NCBI GenBank assembly: GCA_013812995.1
Contig: JACCSL010000375.1
Location: forward strand, 1-8,729
DNA length: 8,729 nucleotides
Source: Ardenticatenales bacterium
Lineage (GTDB): Bacteria > Chloroflexota > Anaerolineae > Ardenticatenales > Ardenticatenaceae
Direction: 5' to 3'
How positions within the stretch are numbered: position 1 is the stretch's first letter; the number at the start of each line of letters is the position of its first letter. Both the position numbers and the translations under genes were made by a program. The notes under the pieces are model-generated. The model saw only the letters and a program-made list of their open reading frames with translations. It ran no database searches and had not been told where the DNA came from. This document shows, piece by piece, positions 1-8,729 of this stretch.

Positions 1-430
1 CGCGCTGCCCGGTTTGCAGATCACTAAAGCTTTTCGGAAAGCGTGTCAGCGACTCCCCCCTGGAGATGTATGTCAGGGCAGGGCCTGCCTGGGCCAAGTA
101 GAGCTGGTCTTCGCGGATAAAGGCTGCGTTGAACCCCGCCCAGATATGATCCTGCTTGGGTAATCCTTTGTTCCGCGTCAGGAGGAACTCATTGACCGCC
201 TCCGCAGCGGCCTGGAGCGCGGGAGTCTCGCCCAGCTTGCTCGCAGCGAAGGTGTTGATGGCCTTCGTTATGATCTGGCGGCTGGCCTGATCCCATGCCT
301 CGGTGGGCGCAGAGACCTCCACCAGCACATACAGCACCCCACGCCGCGCCGCGATCTGTCCGATCTCGGGCGGAGTCTGTCGCCGCTGCCCGTCTACCAG
401 GCTGAGTTTGACTACCTCTAGCTGGCCCAT
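1..430 (-). CDS. PP2C-like protein, N-terminal part (runs off window)
   Basis: The minus strand is open from an ATG at 430 to the window edge, giving 143 codons with no stop; the C-terminal part is missing. The start is supported by a GAGG ribosome binding site at 440-443, nine bases upstream. The protein opens MGQLEVVKLSLVDGQ, has a strand RRGVLYVLVEVSAP near residues 30-42, then a helical stretch, then an AAFIREDQLYLAQAGPAL segment near residues 105-122 followed by YISRGESLTRFPKSF. The 'QLYLAQAGPA' strand-turn resembles the 'vGDSRaYL' core region of PP2C-type (PPM) phosphatase folds and a PP2C-like family I recall from Chloroflexota. The metal-binding aspartates of true PP2C enzymes are not evident in this part, so it may be a degenerate, non-catalytic member. 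It starts 15 bases after the sbcD stop and is probably co-transcribed with it. Family assignment is by eye and moderate. Confidence 0.6.
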   Translation of the reverse strand, partial: MGQLEVVKLSLVDGQRRQTPPEIGQIAARRGVLYVLVEVSAPTEAWDQASRQIITKAINTFAASKLGETPALQAAAEAVNEFLLTRNKGLPKQDHIWAGFNAAFIREDQLYLAQAGPALTYISRGESLTRFPKSFSDLQTGQR

Positions 431-439
431 GTTGAAAGT

Positions 440-443
440 CCTC
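440..443 (-). promoter_or_regulatory. Ribosome binding site of the PP2C-like gene
   Basis: GAGG on the minus strand, nine bases before the ATG at 430 and just inside the short gap after the sbcD stop (446-448). It fixes the start of the truncated gene and supports translation from a shared message. Confidence 0.55.
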
Positions 444-445
444 GG

Positions 446-1666
446 TTACTTGTCGTCGACCTCAGAGAAGATTGTATCAGCATACGTCATCAGTGTCTCA
501 CGGCGTTCTGGGGGCACCTGCTTGGCCTCCAGGTAGCGTTGGAGCAGCTCGCGCGGCCCAGCATTGGCGATCTCCTGCGCCGTCCCCAGGCGTAGCCGCG
601 TCGGGCGCTCGACATCGCGAACCACCGCTGCCACATACGCTGCCGGGCTTAGCAATCGGCGAATCTCGCGCGTATCGACATGGACCTCATTCTCGGGGGA
701 TGCCTTGATGATCAACTTGACCACCGCCTCGTCCAGGTTTGTGGCCTCCAGCCGCTCGCGGATCAACTCCATCGGCTGAGGGTGGTGGCGCACATCAATG
801 ACCATTTCCAGGAAGGGGCGCGTGGGCGTCTCCACGAACTGCCAGCGCGTGGGGCCATCGCCAATCTCGGCCACGACAAAGCCCTTGGCCTCGTCCGCCT
901 CGCCAAAGTCAATACGCTCGATGGAGCCGCTGTAGATGACGGGGGGCTGCTCGTTGAGACACTGGTGTTTGTGAATGTGTCCGAGGGCCACATAGGCATA
1001 GCGCGGATCCTTCAGCAGCGCCGGATCAAGTAGAACATCCTGACCCAGCAGCACACTCCGCTCCATCCCGAAAACCGCACCGGGGACCGTGCCATGCGCG
1101 GCAAGCAGAGCAGGCACATCGGGGGTAATCCTGTCGGCCAGGCCCGCCATGATTTTGAAGAGACTCTCCTCGATGCGCGCGTTGATCTCCTCTACGGAGA
1201 GGCCCTGATACTCCTCGCGCGTGAGGAGATGGCTGCGCGTCACCCAGGGCAGGGCCACGATCTGGACATCGCCCTGCCGGGTCTGGATGCGGTGGTAGCC
1301 GGGGCGCTCGGCGACGGTGACACAGGGAATCTCCAGCGTGTGGAAGATCTCGATGGCGTGCGCGCGCTTGATGGCATTGGGGAGATCATGGTTCCCTACC
1401 AGCAGGAAGGTGGGCACCTTCGCCTCGCTGAGGCGGCGGATGCGGCGCGCAAACTCGCGCTGGTGGGTCGGGGAGGGGTCGCGGTTCTTGAAGGCATCGC
1501 CCGCGAAGAGCACGAGGTCGATCTCGTTCTCGATGGCGTAGTCCACGACAAAATCGAAGGCGCGCAGAAAATCCATGAGGCGACTGCTGAGCCCCGTGTT
1601 GGGGTCGAGTCGCCCATAGTTTTCTACCCCGAGGTGAAGGTCCGCAAAGTGTAAGACTCGAATCAT
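446..1666 (-). CDS. sbcD: SbcD/Mre11-type DNA repair exonuclease
   Basis: A 406-residue calcineurin-like metallophosphoesterase of the SbcD/Mre11 family, which with the SbcC/Rad50 ATPase trims DNA ends and hairpins in a Mn-dependent reaction in the cytoplasm. All phosphoesterase motifs are present, numbering from the chosen start: D9-L-H11 in FADLHLG, the AGDAF motif with D57, GNHD with N92, H93 and D94, H191 in AAHGTVPG, and GHIH with H230 and H232. A capping region with a YSGSIERIDFGE segment follows, then a C-terminal domain. I chose the ATG at 1666 because the protein then opens directly with MIRVLHFADLHLG and has an AAAGGG ribosome binding site eight bases upstream; an in-frame TTG at 1690 adds only eight unconserved residues. 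It lies 41 bases after the comEA-like gene and 15 before the PP2C-like gene. No sbcC partner is in view; the usual order would place one directly next to it. Confidence 0.93.
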   Translation of the reverse strand: MIRVLHFADLHLGVENYGRLDPNTGLSSRLMDFLRAFDFVVDYAIENEIDLVLFAGDAFKNRDPSPTHQREFARRIRRLSEAKVPTFLLVGNHDLPNAIKRAHAIEIFHTLEIPCVTVAERPGYHRIQTRQGDVQIVALPWVTRSHLLTREEYQGLSVEEINARIEESLFKIMAGLADRITPDVPALLAAHGTVPGAVFGMERSVLLGQDVLLDPALLKDPRYAYVALGHIHKHQCLNEQPPVIYSGSIERIDFGEADEAKGFVVAEIGDGPTRWQFVETPTRPFLEMVIDVRHHPQPMELIRERLEATNLDEAVVKLIIKASPENEVHVDTREIRRLLSPAAYVAAVVRDVERPTRLRLGTAQEIANAGPRELLQRYLEAKQVPPERRETLMTYADTIFSEVDDK

Positions 1667-1670
1667 GACG

Positions 1671-1686
1671 CTCGCCCTTTGGCGAG
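1671..1686 (-). promoter_or_regulatory. Small hairpin overlapping the sbcD ribosome binding site
   Basis: CTCGCC (1671-1676), a four-base loop, and GGCGAG (1681-1686) form a perfect 6-bp GC-rich hairpin in the sbcD leader. The AAAGGG ribosome binding site (1675-1680, minus strand) lies in the loop and one arm. Outer arms GACG (1667-1670) and CGTC (1692-1695) can add pairs across a bulge, closing right at the start codon. It could weaken translation unless ribosomes from the upstream gene open it; that role is inference. Confidence 0.4.
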
Positions 1687-1707
1687 GCAAGCGTCCCTCA
1701 GCCAGGA

Positions 1708-2319
1708 TTAGTTGAGGACCACCTGCTCGCGAATTTTCTCCAGAAGACGGTCGCCAATCCCCTTTACCTCGGACAACTGCTCGACAGAGGTGAAGGGGCC
1801 ATTGGCGCTACGATACTCTATAATCCGCGCCGCCAGCGCCGGACCTACGCCCGGCAGCGTCTCCAGCGTCGTGGCATCGGCACTGTTGAGATAAACCAGC
1901 GTGCCCGACGCGGGAGCCCCGGCAGAGCCCGAGGCGCTCGCGGGCGACAGCGGCATGGGCAGGGGTGCGCTCCCCTGCTCCGGTAGGTGAACCTGCATCC
2001 CATCGCTCAGCCGCGTGGCCTGATTCAGCGACTCCGCAGCGGCATCCTCTGTGGGGCCACCAGCGGCAGCCAGCGCATCCACCACGCGGCTCTCAGCGGG
2101 CAGCGTGTAGACGCCGGGGTTCTGCACGGCTCCACTAACGAATACCACCATGGGCGCAGGCGTGGCGGTGGGCGCTGCCGTCTCTGTGGGAAGCACCGCC
2201 GGCACTTCGAGCGCCAAGGGTGCCGCCGCTGGCTTTTGCATCGAGAAAACAGCGCCAATGACGCTGACCACGACCAACAAAAAGAGAATCAACGATTTGC
2301 CCTGAACCAGATTTCCCAA
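1708..2319 (-). CDS. comEA: ComEA-like membrane-anchored DNA-binding protein (SLBB + HhH)
   Basis: A 203-residue protein of the ComEA type, which in naturally competent bacteria binds incoming double-stranded DNA at the outer face of the membrane and passes it to the ComEC channel. In order: a single hydrophobic anchor (about residues 10-26, LILFLLVVVSVIGAVFS), a Pro/Thr/Ala-rich spacer (about 30-56), an SLBB domain (about 58-116, with VFVSGAVQNPGVYTLP and ALAAAGG), a second low-complexity Ser/Ala/Pro linker, and a ComEA-type helix-hairpin-helix pair (about 141-203, with LNSADATTLETLPGVG and VKGIGDRLLEKI). Length and order fit the family. The start is a TTG at 2319, chosen because a GGAGGAGGAG ribosome binding site lies directly upstream and the anchor begins soon after. 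It is first in a leftward cluster with sbcD. No comEC is seen, so competence is not proven. Confidence 0.88.
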   Translation of the reverse strand: MGNLVQGKSLILFLLVVVSVIGAVFSMQKPAAAPLALEVPAVLPTETAAPTATPAPMVVFVSGAVQNPGVYTLPAESRVVDALAAAGGPTEDAAAESLNQATRLSDGMQVHLPEQGSAPLPMPLSPASASGSAGAPASGTLVYLNSADATTLETLPGVGPALAARIIEYRSANGPFTSVEQLSEVKGIGDRLLEKIREQVVLN

Positions 2320-2324
2320 GATTG

Positions 2325-2334
2325 CTCCTCCTCC
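2325..2334 (-). promoter_or_regulatory. Strong ribosome binding site deciding a TTG start (comEA)
   Basis: GGAGGAGGAG on the minus strand, ending five bases before the TTG at 2319; the GGAGGAG part has an eight-base spacing. This unusually full Shine-Dalgarno match supports the rare TTG start codon. Confidence 0.75.
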
Positions 2335-2430
2335 AAGGTTGATATATGGCTACCATGAACGAGGAGGGGTAGGCTTTTAGTAGACTCCGTATGACTATTG
2401 TTAGGGAATCGCCCATTGTCGTTGGCAGAT

Positions 2431-2459
2431 ATTATAATGATGCTCACAGAGAAATACAA
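2431..2459 (-). promoter_or_regulatory. Candidate sigma-70-type promoter for the comEA-sbcD cluster
   Basis: On the minus strand, TTGTAT (2454-2459) is separated by exactly 17 bases from a perfect TATAAT (2431-2436). The -35 box matches the consensus in only its first three bases. The distance to the comEA TTG implies a leader of roughly 100 bases. The ATTATAAT core also reads TATAAT on the plus strand (2433-2438), but there it has no -35 box at proper spacing. Confidence 0.5.
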
Positions 2460-2474
2460 GAGCAGCAAGGTGAT

Positions 2475-2488
2475 TTTCCGAACGGAAA
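2475..2488. repeat. Short inverted repeat, possible operator
   Basis: TTTCCG (2475-2480) and CGGAAA (2483-2488) flank a two-base centre. The site lies between the two candidate promoters, about 45 bases upstream of the gyrB -10 box. Its position would suit a regulator of either gene, but I recognise no specific binding motif. Confidence 0.3.
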
Positions 2489-2531
2489 TTCTAAATTTAA
2501 ATCGAAATGACTTCGCGATATCGGCCAGGTG

Positions 2532-2540
2532 TGGTATAAT
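2532..2540 (+). promoter_or_regulatory. Extended -10 promoter box for gyrB
   Basis: TGGTATAAT is a perfect TGn-TATAAT extended -10 element. No good -35 hexamer stands 17 bases upstream (TTCGCG at 2512-2517), which is typical of extended -10 promoters. Transcription would begin near 2546-2548, giving gyrB an untranslated leader of about 145 bases. Confidence 0.6.
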
Positions 2541-2589
2541 TTGAGGGTTCTGAAGGGCTCTCTCATAAGCGATTTTACGCTTCTGCCAG

Positions 2590-2603
2590 AGCCATCTATG
2601 GCT
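2590..2603. repeat. Short inverted repeat in the gyrB leader
   Basis: AGCCAT and ATGGCT are separated by two bases, downstream of the gyrB -10 box and so inside the predicted untranslated leader. The loop is too tight for a good RNA hairpin, so it would more plausibly be a dyad-symmetric protein site. Chance occurrence is possible. Confidence 0.25.
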
Positions 2604-2651
2604 AAACATTACGCTTGATTCTAGTCCGCCCTGCCCTACTGATTGGGTTAA

Positions 2652-6788
<4,137 letters not shown>

Positions 6789-6802
6789 GATTATGTAAAG
6801 TT

Positions 6803-6842
6803 AAATAGGGGATGGGCAGTCAGAAGCCCATCCCCTATTTTT
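6803..6842 (+). terminator. Strong intrinsic terminator after gyrB
   Basis: A perfect 15-bp stem (6803-6817 with 6826-6840; arms AAATAGGGGATGGGC and its complement) closes an eight-base loop, and the T-run continues as TTTTT at 6838-6842. It starts 14 bases after the gyrB stop and separates gyrB from the downstream unit. Confidence 0.92.
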
Positions 6843-6866
6843 ATGCATTTTGCGCTATGCTCGTTT

Positions 6867-6896
6867 TTGCTTAAAAATGAGTGGAAACCGTCATAT
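6867..6896 (+). promoter_or_regulatory. Weak candidate promoter for the right-hand unit
   Basis: TTGCTT (6867-6872) and TCATAT (6891-6896) stand 18 bases apart in the AT-rich spacer after the gyrB terminator. Both boxes match poorly. A promoter is expected somewhere in 6843-6929 because of the terminator upstream, but this exact placement is tentative. Confidence 0.25.
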
Positions 6897-6929
6897 CCAA
6901 ATTCAAATTCATAAAGAATAAGTTGAACG

Positions 6930-7787
6930 ATGAATCAAGAACTTCTTGACGAACTCCAGGGGGCGCAGCAGGCGCTGGAGCCCCAGTTCCAAGCCCTGCG
7001 CGGCGCGACGAGTGCGCTCCAGCAGGCTATCCGGCTGGCGAGCGAGGAAAAGATAGACGCCCTGCCGATGCAAAAAGCGCTCATCAAGCTCCAGCAGGCG
7101 GCCGAGGCGATGGAGGATGAGCCGTTCCAGGCGGTGGCCGCGAGTTTCGCGGCAGAGACGCAGAAGGCACTCGACGCGCTCGCGTTCGAGTTTGCTCGCG
7201 ATCTGAAGGAGACATTCGAGCGGCGTGGGCAAGTGGTGTCCGGTCGCCCCCCGACGCTAGTGGTGGACCCGCTCGTACTCCAGATCGATATTGCAGCACG
7301 TAAGGCACAGTGGTTCTATGGCAAAGAGGCACTGACGCGCAGCCTTCCCCTTTCCCTCAATGCGCTCGTGAAGGCATTCGACCAACAGTATCGAGCCATC
7401 GCCGAGCGCAAAATTGATGTGGACGTCTTTCTGCAAGAGCTCTATGACGTTTGGAAAGAGATGGTCGAGAGTCGCCCGCGCCGCCCGGCAGGGGGTCGCC
7501 TGAATCTGGTCGAGGTTTACAGCAAGCTCGTTATGAATCGCCAGAGTGGGCGTTTCTGGAACGCACCCTCGCGCGCAACCTTCCGGGACTATGAGCGCGC
7601 CCTGTTCGTGCGCGACCTCGTGCTCGCGCACGCCTCCCCAAGGATAACAGTGGAGGGTCAACGCTACCTCCTGCGCCTGGGCGCTGCCACGAAGAGCCAG
7701 GCAGACAGTGCGAGCCGCAGCGTCTGGGTTCCGGATGGAGCGCTGGATGGGCAGTATTACGCCGACATCAGCTTTGAAGAGATCTAA
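6930..7787 (+). CDS. Uncharacterised 285-residue protein, first gene of a putative ATPase operon
   Basis: I do not recognise this protein. The N-terminal ~100 residues are Ala/Gln/Leu/Glu-rich and strongly helical (for example QQALEPQFQALRGATSALQQA), probably a helical bundle or coiled coil. The middle has a basic/proline patch (RGQVVSGRPP; ESRPRRPAGGR near 192-202). The C-terminal third (about 204-270: LVEVYSKLVMNRQSGRFWN, YERALFVRDLVLAH, ITVEGQRYLLRLGAATKSQ, SVWVPDG) alternates helices and strands and could be a small winged-helix fold, but this is only an impression. No signal peptide, membrane segment or catalytic motif is evident. An in-frame TGA at 6924-6926 means translation cannot begin earlier; the ATG at 6930 lacks a clear Shine-Dalgarno sequence. 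It is the first gene after the gyrB terminator and lies 8 bases before an ATPase gene, so the two probably act together. Codon use is GC-rich like the host genes. Confidence 0.85.
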   Translation: MNQELLDELQGAQQALEPQFQALRGATSALQQAIRLASEEKIDALPMQKALIKLQQAAEAMEDEPFQAVAASFAAETQKALDALAFEFARDLKETFERRGQVVSGRPPTLVVDPLVLQIDIAARKAQWFYGKEALTRSLPLSLNALVKAFDQQYRAIAERKIDVDVFLQELYDVWKEMVESRPRRPAGGRLNLVEVYSKLVMNRQSGRFWNAPSRATFRDYERALFVRDLVLAHASPRITVEGQRYLLRLGAATKSQADSASRSVWVPDGALDGQYYADISFEEI

Positions 7788-7795
7788 ATTATCCC

Positions 7796-8729
7796 ATGAC
7801 GCTCACCCGCCCCCTTGCTCGCCATATTATCGAGGTGCTCGGTAGTTCGGGAACACCTCCGGCCAGAGGCGTGCAATATTTCAACGTGGGTAACCTATCG
7901 CTGCTAGAGGCGTTGGACGAGTATTATTTCTCGTCCTACCTGCAAGATGGGGGTGGGGGTTACAAGATGATCGTAGGCGATTATGGCAGTGGAAAGTCTC
8001 ATTTTCTCTACTGCCTGCGAGATGTGGCATGGGGGCGGGGGTTCGCCGTCGTGAAAGTTGACCTGAGCCCGGTCGAGACCCCCTACAATGACCAGAGACT
8101 GGTTTACGCCGCTGTGGCGCAAAACATCATTTGGCATGAGAGCGAGACAGAAATTTCTGATGAGCGTGGACTACCGCGCTTTTTGGAGGGAACGCTCCAG
8201 CGGATGGTGGGTGACTTGAGCCTTGAAACTCTGACTCATCCGTATTATGGGGCACTGGTGGATACCCTGGAGGCATCGTTTATTGATAGCCCCGCCTACA
8301 AGGCGGCAATCCTGGGGTACTTCGAGGCGCTCATCCGGGAGCAAACAGAGCGGCTGGAGTCGTTGTCCCGTTGGCTCACAGGCGAGACAACCACGCCAGA
8401 GGACACAAAGACTCTGAGAGACATCGGCGTGACGGGCAAGATCGCCCGGCCCAATGCCTTTCGGATGCTTCGCTCTCTAGCACAGACGATTCGGGCACTG
8501 AGTTATAGCGGGCTGCTTCTTCTCTTTGATGAGGTGGACCGTATGGCAAGCATTGGTGGGCGCGCGGAGAAGCTGGCAACCGATACCCTGCGGGAGGTCA
8601 TTGACCGCAGCCGGGACGAGTTGCCAGGTGCGATGTTCGTCTACGCGGTGCCCCCCCAGTTTATCAACGAGGTAGTGCCACGCTACCCCGCGCTCCAGCA
8701 GCGGGTGCGCGCGCCGGGCCGCTTCTCCC
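7796..8729 (+). CDS. P-loop ATPase, DUF2791/BrxC-BrxD-like (C-terminus beyond window)
   Basis: Open from the ATG at 7796 to the window edge, 311 codons with no stop; the end is missing. The protein is a soluble AAA-type ATPase. Walker A is GDYGSGKS (residues 61-68, K67), preceded by GGGGYKMIV and followed by HFLYCLRDVAWGRGFAVVKVDLSPVETPYND. Walker B is LLLLFDEVDRM with D245 and E246, followed by a helix, a LPGAMFVYAVPPQFI strand with a polar sensor-like turn, and a YPALQQRV motif. The GDYGSGKSH...VDLSP...ETP pattern and the 'PALxxRV' end resemble the DUF2791/BrxC-BrxD family, which includes BrxD of BREX phage-defence systems. Many members are not in BREX loci, so no subtype is claimed. Its start follows the 285-residue gene by eight bases without a good ribosome binding site, suggesting translational coupling. 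A helicase, methylase or nuclease next downstream would define the system. Confidence 0.85.
   Translation, partial: MTLTRPLARHIIEVLGSSGTPPARGVQYFNVGNLSLLEALDEYYFSSYLQDGGGGYKMIVGDYGSGKSHFLYCLRDVAWGRGFAVVKVDLSPVETPYNDQRLVYAAVAQNIIWHESETEISDERGLPRFLEGTLQRMVGDLSLETLTHPYYGALVDTLEASFIDSPAYKAAILGYFEALIREQTERLESLSRWLTGETTTPEDTKTLRDIGVTGKIARPNAFRMLRSLAQTIRALSYSGLLLLFDEVDRMASIGGRAEKLATDTLREVIDRSRDELPGAMFVYAVPPQFINEVVPRYPALQQRVRAPGRFS

Noticed and set aside
1094..1654. 186-codon plus-strand open frame opposite sbcD
   Set aside because: It is antisense to conserved phosphoesterase motifs and shows no protein-like motifs of its own.
1667..1690. Upstream TTG start for sbcD at 1690
   Set aside because: It adds eight unconserved residues; the ATG at 1666 has better ribosome binding site spacing and gives the typical N-terminus.
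7796..8729. ATPase as a Cdc6/Orc1-like replication initiator
   Set aside because: The spacing around Walker A and the VDLSP/ETP and PALQQRV motifs fit DUF2791/BrxD-type ATPases better, although only part of the protein is visible.

Overview
The window looks like a piece of a bacterial chromosome, most likely from a member of the Chloroflexota. This is inferred from the style of three proteins: a GyrB N-terminus of the [23 protein letters not shown] type, a ComEA-like protein with a Pro/Thr/Ala-rich linker and SLBB plus helix-hairpin-helix domains, and a PP2C-like protein with a QLYLAQAGPAL motif. I could not settle the class. Genes are GC-rich (about 60% in sampled lines) and the spacers are AT-richer.

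Left part (1-2319, minus strand). Three genes read leftward with short gaps and probably form one operon: a comEA-like membrane-anchored DNA-binding protein (TTG start, strong ribosome binding site), an SbcD/Mre11-type nuclease, and the first 143 codons of a PP2C-like protein that runs off the window. No comEC or sbcC is visible.

Centre (2320-6929). A 374-base divergent spacer holds a candidate leftward promoter for comEA and an extended -10 promoter facing gyrB. The 1364-codon gyrB is the highlight. It encodes an ordinary 639-residue GyrB interrupted by two inteins. Intein 1 (536 residues, Ser1...His-Asn/Ser) sits just after the Mg-ATP-coordinating Asn and carries both LAGLIDADG dodecapeptides. 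Intein 2 (189 residues, Cys1...His-Asn/Ser) sits inside the TOPRIM motif, at the site of the well-known Synechocystis GyrB intein. It is a natural mini-intein with what looks like a stub of a deleted endonuclease. Both inteins are lower in GC than the exteins. A perfect 15-bp terminator hairpin follows gyrB.

Right part (6930-8729, plus strand). After the terminator a new unit begins. It has an unrecognised 285-residue protein, and 8 bases later a P-loop ATPase cut by the window end. The ATPase resembles the DUF2791/BrxC-BrxD group of AAA-type ATPases, some of which belong to BREX phage-defence systems. This pair may be the start of a defence or DNA-processing operon, but its identity depends on genes beyond the window.

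Together the region concerns DNA: uptake/binding (ComEA-like), end processing (SbcD), supercoiling (GyrB), and a putative ATP-driven system.
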